Notes: a model not told the origin generated them from the letters alone. A stretch of DNA of 64,000 nucleotides from Delphinapterus leucas (GCF_002288925.2 NW_022098044.1:14493084-14557083), one strand, 5' to 3'; positions 47,488-60,070 are shown, counted from the stretch's first letter. Translations and numbers: made by a program.

Positions 47488-48829
47488 CAGTGGGTCTCAA
47501 CACGTGGTCTGCAAAACCTTCAGGGGCTCAGAGACCTCTTCAGCGCATCTGTGGGGTCAAAACTATTTTCACAGTAATCCTACGATGTCATTTGCCCTTT
47601 TGCTGTGTTGACATTTGCACTGACAGGCCTTAGCACAAACCAACTCAGTGGTACCAAAGTGAACCAGCAGCTGCTATATTCTTCATAGTATGAAAAACAA
47701 AGAAATATTTTCACACAGAATGTCCTTGATGAAGCTGTAAACATTATTAGTATCATTCAATTTCAAGCTTTAGATACTCATCTTTTGATACTCTGTGCGA
47801 CAAATGGGAAATAGACATAAAATACTTCTGTCATGGAGGTTATTACGGCTGTCTTGAGGAAAATCACCTGTGCAATTGTTTTAAGTTGTGAGCTGACGCA
47901 GACACTTTTGTCATGGAACAACATTTTTATTTGAAAGAAAGACTGGCAAACGAAGCATGGCTCTTCAGAACTTGCGTATTTTCCTGAAAATGAACAAAGT
48001 GAACCTGTTTCTCAAAAGAAGCAACTGGCAGTATTCATTGCTGATGATAAAATTCAGACTTGCAAGGGAAAATGAGATTTTTGAAAACCTGTATCTGCCA
48101 CTGTGAACTTGCCAATTTACTAATACTTAAAGACATTTCAGATGAGATTGGTGGTGATACTACCAAACATGATTTTCTGATTTGTAGAATGAAATGTTCA
48201 ACATTTGGAAGAGTTGCATTATTCTGTGAATCAACATTTCCCAAATGACCAATGCATGATGTTAGAAAATCATGCATGGATAAAAAAAATCCATTCAAAG
48301 TACAAGATAGACCAAGTGGCTTTTAATGCGCTAGAGTACAGAAAGTTCAGCGATATGATTTCACATTCCACACTACAGATAACTTCTCAGAACTTACCAT
48401 TTGTCAATTCTCATCTAGTATCAAAGAAGAATATCACAATTATCTGAGAAAACCATTAAAATATTCCTCCCTTTTCAAGCATATATCTGTGTTAGGCTGG
48501 ATTTTCCCTATTGCAACAGTCTGAATGAATACGAGATATGAGAATCTGTTTTCTACTGAGCCAGATGTTTGAGTAAAACAATGTCACTCTTCTAATTTTG
48601 TTTTTGTTTTGGAAAAGTTATTTTTCATGAAAATATGCTCTTTATGTTAACAAGTAGTGGGTTTACTATGTTACTGTGAATGAATTACATATTTTTAATG
48701 TATCAGTTTTAATTTCTAATATGGTAAATAACTGAAGATATAACTCATATAAACAAAATTTCTTTGGAATGCTCAATAATTTTTAAAGTATAAAGGAATC
48801 TTGAGACCAAAAAGTTCAAGAACTGCTGA
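47488..48829 (+). mobile_element. hAT-Charlie-type DNA transposon relic
   Basis: The 5' end CAGTGGGTCTCAA and the 3' end TTCAAGAACTGCTG are imperfect inverted copies of the hAT-Charlie terminus. At about 1.34 kb it is long enough to be an internally deleted autonomous copy. The interior keeps short transposase-like stretches broken by stops (for example at 47920-48240). No 8-bp target duplication could be recognised, as expected for an old copy. Confidence 0.7.
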
Positions 48830-49004
48830 GTTGTAAGGCAGAAAGAGATTAGTGGTAAGGAAACCAGAGTCCAGGTGAGAAAAGATGAATATCTAACCCA
48901 GAAGTTTGAAGTGATAAGTTAAATTTGACTGAAAAAAATTTTTTTGATTTGTGCTAAGAAGAAGGAGTCTGGGATGAAAGCTTTCTAGCTTAAGAGACTG
49001 TATG

Positions 49005-49870
49005 CAGTCTCTTTAGCAAGTGGTGTTGGGAAAGGTGGACAGCCACAAGTAAATCAATCAAGTTAGAACACACCCTCACATTACACACAAAAATACACTC
49101 AAAATGGCTTAAAGACTTAAATACAAGACATGACTCCATAAAACTCCTATAAGAGAACACAGGCAAAACATTCTCTGACATAAATCGTACCAATGGTTTC
49201 TCAGGTCAGTCTCCCAAGGCAATAGAAATGAAAGCAAAAATAAACAAATGGGACCTAATCAAACTTAGAAGCTTTTGTACAGCAAAGGAAACCATAAATG
49301 AAATGAAAAGACAACCTATGGACTGAGAGAAAATATTTGCAAATGATGCGACTGACAAGGGCTTAATTTCCAAAATATACAAACAGCCCATACAACTCAA
49401 CAACAAAAAACAAACAACCCAATCAAAAAATGGGCAGAAGACCTGAACAGACATTTCTCCAAAGAAGACATACAGATGGCCAACAGGCACATGAAAAGAT
49501 GCTCAACATCACTAATTATTAGAGAAATGCAAATCAAAACTATAATGAGGTACCATCTTACACTGGTCAGAATGGCTATCATTAATCTACAAATAACAAA
49601 TGCTGGAGAGGGTGTGGAGAAACGGGAACCCTCCTACACTGATGGTGGGAATATAAACTAGGGCAGCCACTATGGAAAACAGTATAGAGGCTCCTCAAAA
49701 AACTAAAAATAAAGTTGCCATATGATCCAGCAATCCCACTCCTGGGCATGTATATGGACAAAACTGTACTTCGAAAAGATATATGCACCTCTATGTTCAC
49801 AGCAGCACTATTCACAATAGCCAAGACATGGAAACAACCTAAATGTTCATCAAAAGATGAATAAAAAAGA

Positions 49871-49908
<38 letters not shown>

Positions 49909-50414
49909 ACAATGGAATACTAACTACTCGGCCATAAAAAAGAACGAAATAAATGCCATTCACAGCAACATGGATGGACCTAGGGATTATTATACTAAGT
50001 GATGTAACTCAGAAAGGGAACAAACTTCACATGATATCACTTATATGTGGAATCTAAAATACAACAAATGAACTCATCTGTGAAACAGAAAAGACTCACA
50101 CAGAACAGACTCATGAGACACAGAGAACAGACCTCTGGTTGCTGGGGTGGGGGGAGGGGTGGACTGGGAGGTTGGGGTTACATAGCACATACGAGCTATT
50201 ACACATAGAAGAGGTAAACAACAAGGTCCCACTGTACAGCACAGGGAACTGTATTCAATACCCTGGGATAAACCGCAATGGAAAATAAAATGGAAAAGAA
50301 TTGTATATATACGTATAACTGAATCACTTTGCTGTACAGCAGAAATTAACACAACACGGTAAATCAACTACACTTCAATAAAATAAATTTTTTAAAAAAG
50401 AAAGAAAAATAGAG
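49005..50414 (+). mobile_element. 5'-truncated L1 with target-site duplication
   Basis: Holds the ORF2 C-terminal part ('aatgctggagagggtgtgga'), the 3' UTR and an A-rich end. Target site AGAGACTGTATG (48993-49004) is repeated as AGAGACTATATG (50415-50426). It is broken by stops and is intermediate in age between the relics and the L1 at 14533. Confidence 0.9.
49871..49911. repeat. (TC)n(AC)n microsatellite inside L1
   Basis: Lies just before 'aatggaatac' in the L1 3' region, where other copies have 'gtggtacatatatac'. It probably grew from that short AC/AT tract. Confidence 0.9.
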
Positions 50415-50426
50415 AGAGACTATATG

Positions 50427-52012
50427 AAAGCCAATGCCTTCAGTTTTATATATGTGAAGCGAGGCCCAAACAATTTCCCAATATTCTGAATGAAGCTGAT
50501 GAATTAAGAGTAACTACAGCAGGAATGAAAAGCAGAGATGGTTTTCTGAAGGGCAAATAAAATTCTTTAGGAAAAGACTGTTTCCATGGTCTATGTGTGA
50601 ATGAATTTAGCTGAAAGGCACTTTCTCATAGACCACATGGCCGACTGTGTCTCATTCTATTTTTGAAAGACTGAGGCAAATGACCAAGAGGTAAACTGAC
50701 ATGAGTAACTCTTTCATCCAAGTTTCTGGACTGCTTAGTAGGATCAGTGCCCACTGATGTACATCTTTATTACACAACAAATGATAGCCATAATGATACT
50801 CTTAAGCCATCAAGAAGAGGATAAATTTTGTTCAGTATTTAAGAAGCCAGTCAAATACATAGGTATTTTAGAAATATACTACAGCAAAGACTTCCAAATG
50901 GAAGCACCAGCACTTAAGGCTTTACCTCCAGCTATCTGAAAACTCTGCAATTTCAAAAAGATTCACTTGTCAGAGCCTCCACAGAGTGCAAATGTTGCAA
51001 TCTAATTATACGGTGGCTCTTCACTCCTGGGGCAGGTAATATGAGGAGCCACAAGGCATAATTCTAAGGAATGGAAGTTAAAGACACGGTCGAAGACTTC
51101 ATATATTTTTCTCTTCCTGCCAGAGCTGAGTTCCCTGTGCTACCCCCTGTGGTCATCAGAGCATATATGCATTTGGGGGATGCGGGGTGGGGGGCGGGGG
51201 GGAGTTATATCCCTTTAAGAGGCCACCTTGTTAAAATGTTTAAAAATGTAAAATCAATGACAAGCATTTGTCAAGTGTCTTACTACTATTTCTTTATCAA
51301 AAAGAAGTTCCTAAAGAAACATTTGTTTTGTGAAAACAAGTGCCAATATTTAAAGTGCTGTCTATTACATTAAAGATGGCCCAGCAGTGCCTCTGCTTAG
51401 CAACAGCTGTTGAAATTTCCTGAGTAACTGTACATCTAAAAGTTAGACCCTTGCTTTTAAAAATATTTTGACAATTCCCACTTTCTACTTATTTAGATTT
51501 GTGCAATTATCTCCCTCCATTAGACTAAGTTAATTGGTTATGTGATAAAATCCTTTTCAGAAGAGAAATCGGCCAGCCTTCCTTCTTTTTTTAATATCTC
51601 ATTTTATAATCTCATCTTCCCCAGTCTGTGCTGGGGTGATAAATTGTAAGAACTTATACGAACAACTGCTAGAAGAATGAGACAACCTGGGTCTTTTCAC
51701 AGCTGTTGCCGTTCCAGGCCTTTAGAGCTTGGTCAGTTGCAGATGCTGTAAGGAGGCTTATGTTTTGTTACCCTTCTGCTTTCTCAACCCCCACATTAAA
51801 GCTCTCCTTCATCCTCCCTTTCCTTTCTGCTACCTCCCTCCTTCCTGCTCCATGTTCCCACTAACCAGCCTTACGGAGGAAGGATCAAGGCAACTTTTCA
51901 CATCAGTCGCTTTCAGGGCACCTTCATGTTTGTCCACTAATAAGTGGCTGGAATTAGGTAACCCATGGGGACTCTAAGTCTAAAAAAAAAAAAATAAATA
52001 ACGAGATTGAGT
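50427..52012. other. No recognised feature
   Basis: Unassigned sequence with several short open frames and no splice support. G-rich at 51180-51205. Confidence 0.45.
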
Positions 52013-52215
52013 CAAAACAATCACAACACAAGCATCACTTTCTGGAACTGGAATGAAAAAACTGGCTCCCTATTTTAAGGCCAGCAAGGCTGTCAACAGG
52101 GCAAAATCCCCTGAGTGAGACATTTCAGGACTCCACTTCATGCCTGATGTTATAATGCCACCAAAAGTGAACAGAAGGGACACTGGTATATATAGGCCTA
52201 AACAAGAGATGATTC
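52013..52215 (+). repeat. Local duplication, copy 1
   Basis: About 97% identical by eye to 52956-53155, in the same orientation. The two copies differ by one 3-nt length change and a few substitutions. Confidence 0.9.
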
Positions 52216-52955
52216 TTGAAAGGGCATGCGTTATCTTGTTTTTACTTAAACGAAGAGCCATGCCAAGAGATAGACATGTGGCAATAAAGGTCCCCATGGG
52301 GAATAAAACAAAGATGAGAAAACTAAGCATTATTAGGCTCTGATGAGCTTTCCACCCCCAGCCCTCACCGGCTCCAGGGACAGCTGAAACAGGAGCTCCC
52401 AGTATGACACCAAAACCAAAGTGAGGAGGTAGAGACACATGGTCACTATGACACTGAGCAGCAGATGTCAATCATCTGTACTCAGTGTTTCCAGCATTTC
52501 TTAAGAACCTCCATTGGCTTTATCGAGCCTGGGGGGCTATGCAGGTGGAGTGCGCCAATGACAAACTCTCAAAGCCTACGGGACACAGTCTTTCGACTTA
52601 TAAAGCAAACCTCAGAGCACTGTCCATATTATGTGCCAATCTTGAAACAGCATTTCTGCTCACGGCTTGCAAGGCGGGTTCAGCTGCAACAGCAAATGTA
52701 TTAAAGTCCCACGTCAAGAAAGCTAGGATTTAAATCCTCTTCCTGAGTCAAGGAGGAAAGAACAGTCTCAAGTAAGGAGAAAAACAATTCAATGAGCTTG
52801 ATGTGAAGCAGACACAGCATTAATGAGGGAGGAGGGCCAGAGCTCTATTTTCTTCCTCTAGATCATCCCATTAGGGAAACCTAATGACTCCTAGGAAGGA
52901 ACACAGCCTATTTGCGTTGTGTACAATGGTGATAGAGACAGGAACTGTTCCATGG
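52216..52955. other. Spacer between duplicated copies
   Basis: No repeat or gene recognised. Two overlapping plus-strand frames (52465-52733) are unsupported. Confidence 0.4.
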
Positions 52956-53155
52956 CAAAACAATCACAACACAAGCATCACTTTCTGGAACTGGAATGAA
53001 AAGAGCTCCCTATTTTAAGGCCAGCAAGGCTGTCAACAGGGGAAAATCCCCTGGGTGAGACATTTCAGAACTCCACTTCATGCCTGATGTTATAATGCCA
53101 CCAAAAGTGAACAGAAGGGACACTGGTATATATAGGCCTAAACAAGAGATGATTC
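52956..53155 (+). repeat. Local duplication, copy 2
   Basis: Begins at 'caaaacaatcacaacacaag' and ends at 'aacaagagatgattc', the same limits as copy 1. Confidence 0.9.
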
Positions 53156-54932
53156 CTTCCCTAAGTTCCCATGACTCAGATGCCAACTAGTGGTTCATTC
53201 CTTTATCTCTCCTAACAGAGCTTCTTGAGGGATGGGATGTATCTTACTCATTTAACCCATCATGCACCCTCAGTTTCTATTATAATAGAATTTGTGTGTT
53301 CAACACACAAAACAGTAGGTGTCTGCAAATTAAAGGCTTGATTTAGTTTTGCAAATGCACAACAGTAAGTCCTGTAGGAAGGGAATACATTCTAACAGTA
53401 TCATTTATCACTGGAATCTTTTGTTATAAACGTTTAAAAGTAAGGAACTCATGCATGGATATATATGTGCTCTCTCCATGCTTCCCCTGCTGACAAGTCA
53501 GTCTGTGGCTTCCCACAATCCCTGGCCTCACAGGGGTGGAATGAGAGAAAAATTTCCTGAGTCTCTTGGAATGGATGTCCTGTTGCCCACAAAGTGGAGG
53601 TCACACACTGCACGGGTTCTGGGGCTTCTTGTCATGCATCCCCCTCCAGACTGGTCCAGGCCCTGATCCAATCTCAAGAGGCCTGTAGCTGATGCAGTGG
53701 CCCTGGCTCTTCTTTCTCCACCTCTGCCACTAGCCCAGCATGGGAGGGAGAGGCCTGATGCCAACCCACTGCAACCCGATGCAACTCCTAGACCTCTCTG
53801 CCTAAAAGGAGCTTGGCTTGTAGATGATTCAATGGGGAAATGAATAAAATAGAATTTGGGATGGCAAAATGAGGAAAGCTGGCAAAGGAATGAATCGATG
53901 ATGTCAGAAACACAAGAGCCCACAAGCACATTTACGTAAGTTATTATTTTCATAGAAACAGAAAGATGAAGGGCACTGGAAAGGGGATCTTCCTCCCTTT
54001 CTGCTTTTCCCAGGGATGCTGGGTTACCTCCCCTAGTGGAGGACACGGCAAGCACAAGGCTCTTCCCTGTCTCACGCCATTCGTCTACCGTGGCATGGCC
54101 AGGAAGCATCATTAAACCCACCTGTAGTCCTAACCGACTCACACGGGCTCGTTTGTAACCAAAGACCCCCCTGCCTTGGTAAGTAACAAATTGCATTAAA
54201 TTACAGAGAAGGCAGCCCAGGACAAGCACACATCAAAAGCAAGCTGCCGTGCTCTGGAAAGCAAAAAGCAACAAGAGGTGAGACTCTTACATCTGTCCAG
54301 ATTGCCCTGCACTGTGACCGGCATGAGGCCCCACCACAGGCCTCCAAGAGTCCGCGTGAGACGGCAATTTGCTGCAGGCAGTACTGCAGAGCTGACCAGG
54401 CAGCAGATGCCCGCAGCACAGGACTCAGTGTGCAGATTCAGCTGTGCCCTTCCCATGACTTCTCTCCACGTATGGGGATGGCGTGAGGATTTCGTAAAAC
54501 AGAAGAGGGTCACTGATAAGGAGAGGTGGTCCTATTTAAGTATTTCCCCAGCAGAGGAAGCACAGACCTGGAGAGGTTTGCAGGGTGCCTCAGCTGACAG
54601 TGGGATACTAAGGAGATGACTTCAGTGAGATGAGGTGATCTCTCAAGTAGAGGTGGGCAGGCAGGGAGAGGCCGGCCCACAGCAAGGCTCCAGGGTTTGG
54701 GGTCCTGGGCCTGGCTCTGTGCTAACTAGCTGGGCAAACAAGGGCAGGCTGTTTGAGCACTGGAGCACTCTGGGTATAGACTGCAAACTACAGGGTATAG
54801 ACTGCATGACAGAGACTACAACTGCCGCCCTACACTAAGATTCTATAACAAGAACAACTTATTCTGGAAGATTTTGACTTCCGGTAGTGGCAGAATCTGG
54901 AATACAAACAGAAAAGACCTTTATTTTCTTTT
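53156..54932. other. Unassigned; L2-like piece and candidate plus-strand exon
   Basis: 53205-53345 is L2-like ('gagcttcttgagggatggga'). 54014-54178 is bounded by excellent plus-strand splice signals (see findings). A 233-codon minus-strand frame covers 53528-54229. Confidence 0.4.
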
Positions 54933-55975
54933 ATTTTTTTTAACATCTTTATTGGAGTATAATAGCTTTACAATGGTGTGTTTCTGCTTTATAACAAAGT
55001 GAATCAGCTACATATATACATATATGCCCACACCTCTTCGCTTGCGTCTCCCTCCCTCCCTCCCTATCCCACCCCTCTAGGTGGTCACAAAACACGGAGC
55101 TGATCTCCCTGTGCTATGCGGCTGTTTCCCACTAGCTATCTGTTTTACGTTTGGTAGTATATAATATATGTCCATGCCACTCTCTCACTTTGTCCCAGCT
55201 TACCCTTCCTGCTTCCCGTGTCCTCAAGTCCATTCTCTAGTAGGTCTGCATCTTTATTCCCGTCTAGCTCCTAGGTTCTTCATGACCTTTTTTCTTTTTT
55301 TTTAGATTCCATATATATGTATTAGCATATGGTATTTCTTTTTCTCTTTCTGACTTACTTCACTCTGTATGACGGTCTCTAGGTCCATCCACCTCACTAC
55401 AAATAACTCAGTTTCATTCCCTTTTATGGCTGAGTAATATTCCATTGTATATATGTGCCACATCCTCTTTATCCATTCATCTGTTGATGGACACTTAGGT
55501 TGCTTCCGTGTTCTGGCTACTGTAAATACAGCTGCAACGAACATTTTGGTACATGACTCTTTTTGAATTATGGTTTTCTCAGGGTATATGCCCAGTAGTG
55601 GGATTGCTGGGTCACATGGTACTTCTATTTTTAGTTTTTTAAGGAACCTCCATACTGTTCTCCGGAGTGGCTGTATCGATTTACATTCCCACCAACAGTG
55701 CAAGAGGGTTGCCTTTTCTCCACACCCTCTCCAGCATTTATTGTTTGTAGATTTTTTGGTGATGGCCATTCTGACTGGGGTGAGGTGATACCTCATTGTA
55801 GTTTTGNNNNNNNNNNNNNNNNNNNNNNNNNNNNNNNNNNNNNNNNNNNNNNNNNNNNNNNNNNNNNNNNNNNNNNNNNNNNNNNNNNNNNNNNNNNNNN
55901 NNNNNNTCAGTTGCTTCGTTTGCAAATATTTTCTCCCATTCTGAGGGTTGTCTTTTCGGCTTGTTAACCTTTCTA
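54933..55975 (-). mobile_element. 5'-truncated L1, antisense, containing an assembly gap
   Basis: Plus-strand text starts with the reversed 3' UTR ('taacatctttattggagtat') and runs back into ORF2. Read on the minus strand it encodes an ORF2 C-terminal segment including [18 protein letters not shown]. Target site TTTATTTTCTTTT is at 54920-54932 and 55976-55988. The minus-strand frame from 55925 to 55302 is open apart from the N run, so the copy is fairly young, but it is truncated and inactive. Confidence 0.9.
55807..55906. other. Assembly gap (100 N)
   Basis: A round-number run of N inside the antisense L1. From the L1 order, roughly 200 bp of ORF2 should lie between the flanks. Confidence 0.98.
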
Positions 55976-55988
55976 TTTATTTTCTTTT

Positions 55989-57147
55989 TTACCTCCATTC
56001 CACTTTGGGGCCCCATGTCTTTTTTTCCTCTTCCCTCTTTTCATTTCCCTTCTACTGTTAATCTGATATTACTCATTTTTAATTGAGTGTGAATGCATTT
56101 CCAAACCTAAGCTAGAGTTGCCAGAGGGCTATTTGGAAGAGCTGCTCGGTGTGTTCAAAGGTCATTCACTGCCCCTGCTCGCAGCTATGCTGGAAGAAAA
56201 AGGGACCTGGACACAGACTGAGAGGGCACAGGTTATTCTGCTCTACAGGGTCCCCGCTTCATCCATCCTTGGCTTCTATACGCTTTTCCCTGTAGTTCAG
56301 GCTTCTCTCCTCACATCAACACCTTTAGCTCAGTGGTCCCACTTCCTCCTCGCAAACTGTATAAACACCCAGTGGACTAGCACTTTTGTCTTTTGCCCCA
56401 GAATTTTTTTTATTTTGAATCATTTTGAATCCAGAACATGTGGGGCTGGGACTTCTAAAGATAGGTGAGATGCATATGAATGTACTTCTCAGAAACATCT
56501 AAGAGGGCGCTAGGCAGTAGGTAAATACGGATCAGCGGGTACACCCTGGCTGGGTGGAGACCATTAGTCATGTGTGGCAAAATTTCCCAACACTTGGCTA
56601 CTGGGGACTTAGGTATTTTTGTGCATTATGTTAATATGTTAACTTATGTGATTATAGTGAAGATTAAACTACCAATGTGAGCACTGTATGGGTACTCAAA
56701 AAACAATAAAGAGCGGATAAAAACTCTAAGAACAATGGCATTGACTTGGGAGAACTTCTCACTGTTTTTTACCTCATTGTAATGCATCACAAGAAGTATG
56801 TGTAAAACTTCATTAAATAAAATAATCTCTATAAAATGCCTTGTGCATGCCTAGCAGATGGCAGACACGAAAATGCAAATATATAAGTAAACATATTATC
56901 CTATTATATATTTATCATATTATATTACAGTTATATCATGTTATAATGCATTATATCACTTCATCATTAATAGGTGCTTTATGAGACTTTCAGTTTCTTA
57001 TTGTTATAACTTCGTGTTCCCATAGCAGAGTTTTCTATTCATACATGTCCCTAATCAGTGGTTACATTAGTGTGGATTTTTATTAAACCCTATTGAGAAT
57101 TTTAAGTCATACCTTCACCTAAAATTTATGTTCCAAGTTCCTATAAT
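55989..57147. other. No recognised feature
   Basis: Unassigned. AT-rich at 56870-56960. Confidence 0.45.
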
Positions 57148-57534
57148 TCAAAATGTCAGAATAATGTCTGTCGTTGACTCAGAAGGTGTCTCTTTGCCCA
57201 CCAGTTTTTCTGCTGTCCTGTCTGGATTGATGTTTAAGCATTTGGCTTTCATTTTTATCTCGAGTTCAGCCAGGCTGGAAGAGTAGAATAGTAATACCAG
57301 CTGGCATAGAGTTGAGCCTGTATCAGCATATTGACGTTCCTGCGTCAGCATATTGATGCTAGTGACACCAAAATGTCTCTCTGTCTCACAGAACTGCCGC
57401 ACATCGGCATTAAACAGTGTGGTGACAAAAGGGAGTGGATAAGAATCATCCCGTAGAGTGGATGCACGGTTGCCCGTTGGAAGAGAGTATGTTTCACGGT
57501 GAGGCGGTGCGTTATCACAATGACATGGAACAAA
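57148..57534 (-). other. Unexplained open frame of 128 codons
   Basis: Open on the minus strand between a TGA at 57535-57537 and its stop at 57148. It contains HCDNAPPHRE, which resembles the second-aspartate block of Tc1/mariner transposases (DNxxxH), but little else fits. A 12-nt motif (cagcatattga) occurs twice inside. It may be a transposon or retrocopy relic, or chance. Confidence 0.3.
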
Positions 57535-57658
57535 TCAGTAGATCCCAACTATCTATAATAAATGAGCATTTGACTTTCTGCTGGTCATTGATGATTAACT
57601 ATTGAGAGCAGAACACTTTTGATTCTGAGTGTGATTAAAACAGAAACTCACCATAATG

Positions 57659-57870
57659 GGGCTTCCCTGGTGGCGCAGTGGTTGAGAGTCCGCCTGCCGA
57701 TGCAGGGGACGCGGGTTCGTGTCCCGGTCCGGGAAGATCCCACATGCCGCGAAGCGGCTGGGCCTGTGAGCCATGGTCGCTGAGCCTGCGCGTCCGGAGC
57801 CTGTGCTCGGCAACGGGAGAGGCCACGACAGTGAGAGGCCCGTGTACCGCAAAAAAAAAAAAAAAAAAAA
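57659..57870 (+). mobile_element. CHR-type tRNA-derived SINE
   Basis: Head 'gggcttccctggtggcgcag', A-box-like 'tggcgcagtgg', B-box-like 'gggttcgtgtcc', 21-nt pure poly-A. Target site AGAAACTCACCATAATG (57642-57658) against AGAAACTCACCATGATG (57871-57887). The intact poly-A suggests a young insertion. Confidence 0.95.
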
Positions 57871-57954
57871 AGAAACTCACCATGATGAAGGTGTTTGTAA
57901 AAAACTGAAACTATTGCTCAACCATAATAGGAAGGTAACTGGCTAATTAATCAT

Positions 57955-58210
57955 TTTTTAATTTTATTAACTTTTAATTGAAGGAAAACATATGTACAGA
58001 AAAGTGCACCCATCATACTTGTACAGGTCGATAAATTTTCATATATCTATCACATTCATGGAAACTCCACCAGGATCAAAAAATAGTACATATTGACAAT
58101 AGCCCTTCTGCCTCCTAACACTCATTACCCACAGCTTTCTCTCCAAAGGTAGCCACTAACCTGAATTTTTGCACAGTACATTTGTTTCATTTGTTTTTGA
58201 ACATAATTCT
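57955..58210 (-). mobile_element. Old L1 3' UTR fragment, antisense
   Basis: 'tgtacagaaaagtgcaccca', 'gtacaggtcgataaattttc' and 'aggtagccactaacctgaat' match the reversed 3' end of old L1M elements. Confidence 0.6.
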
Positions 58211-59479
58211 ATGCTACTTTTGAGAGTGGTTTAAAGTGGAGAGTATATTATCAGACATATGTAATAGAAAGGTTATTCTGCAGCAATATGAAGAACAAAC
58301 TTGAGCCCCAAAGATCAGGAAAAAGATGATTGAAATAGTGCAGGTAAGAGAGGATGAAGAGTCAACAAGGCGGTAGAGTAGGGCTGGAAAAGGGTGGGTG
58401 TCCGGTTTGTGTGGAGTGTGAGGGATCCAGACTGACCTACAGTTTTCTAGCTCTGACAACTAGATGGAGGGGTTTCCAGTCACCTGAGAAGATGGAGCAG
58501 GTTTTAGGGGACAAGAGGCGAGTTCAGTATTGGACATGTTGAATTTGAAGTGGAATGTGGCAAGGAGGTGTGTAGGATTCAAGATATTAGGATGTTAGAA
58601 TGCAAAATCTTTGTTGGTTGAATGTGTGTGGGAGAACACGTTAAAGAAATAACTATGTGAGCACTGAGCCTCAGGACTCTGGCTTGGGCAAGTTGACAAT
58701 CACTGAGCCAGGAGAACTGATGAGTTTTGGACATGCTGCGTTTGAGGGATTTGGGAGGAATCCAAATAAAGATAGGATATGGGTAGTTGGGTATATAGAT
58801 CTGTGCTTGAAACATGGATTATTTTTTGAAGATTAAAATAAGATATTTTAAACCACTCTGGAAAGTATAGCGTGCGCCACAGACTGCTGTTGGCTATTAT
58901 TTTTTGTTGACGCAGTTTAAAAAGGCTCTGAATGTGATATCCAACTAGTCCAGTCCATGATTAATTGCTGGAAGAGAAACATCATTTGTGGTTTTGTGGA
59001 GGTAAAAGAAGACATCAGCATTTTGTCACCGATAACAATGGCGTCGTGCCAGTCTTAGAAGCCATTTTAGCCAGTGTTCGTCAGAAATTATTCACCTAAA
59101 TTTTAACTGTGACGCAATTCAATTCCGTAAGAAAGGGATACTAATTTATTCTTTAAAATTGGTTACTATTAACTGTGGCACTAGAAAATGCCTGTAGTTG
59201 AGCCAGTAAGTTGTTGGAACTGAGGATTCTTCTATAGTCCAGAGTGAAAAACTCTGTTATTAAAAAAAAATGTTTTTGCTATGTCACAAAAAACTAAGAA
59301 TAGGACATTGTTGTCACCTTCATTTTCTGATCCTGGTGATTCACCTGGAAACCAGGGAAGCGTCAATAAGAAAGTAGTGTAGTGCTTGAGTTTGAAGTGC
59401 TTGGACTAAATAGAACAATCTGAAAAATCTCTGTAAGAACATCACTAGTTGTTTTAGACCGACCTCAAATGTATGTATA
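58211..59479. other. Unassigned; old repeat at 58210-58840
   Basis: 58210-58840 ('ttggacatgttgaatttgaa', then 'gggtagttgggtatatagat') is the unnamed old repeat noted above. Nothing seen from 58840 to 59479. Confidence 0.4.
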
Positions 59480-60070
59480 GGATATTTCTATATAGGATAT
59501 ATGTGTACATATATATATATGTATAAAATTCAGTTACGAGAAAGAAGGAAATCCTGCCATTTGCAACAACAGGAATGGACCTTGAGGGCATTATGCTAAG
59601 TGAAATAAGCCAGACAGAGAAGAACAAATACTGCATGGTATCACTTGTATGTGGAATCTTAAAAAAGAAAAGAAAAGAAAAAGAAAGTCAAACTCATAGA
59701 AACAGAGAGGAGAAAAGTTGTTGCCAAAAGGCACAAGAAATAGGGAGAGGTTGGTAAAAGAGTACAGACTTTCAGCTATAAGATGAACAAGGTCTGAGGA
59801 TCTAATGTATAACATAGTGACTATAGCTTAACACTGTATTGTATAATTGAAATTTGCTAAGAGAGTAGAACCTAAATGTTCTCACCAAAAGAAAAGAGAT
59901 AAATATGTGAGGTGATGTATGTGTTAATTAAGTAGACGGGGCGAATCCTTTGGCAATGTATACATATATCAAATTACCACGATGTATACTTTAAATATCT
60001 TATAATTTTATGTGTCAGTTATACATCAATAAAACTAAAGTAAAAGAAATAGCAAAAAAGAAAAGGAAAA
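59480..60070 (+). mobile_element. L1 3'-end fragment
   Basis: 'aagtgaaataagccagacag', 'gtgactatagcttaacactg' and 'catcaataaaactaaagtaa' mark an L1 3' UTR, preceded by (TA)n at 59500-59525. Confidence 0.8.
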
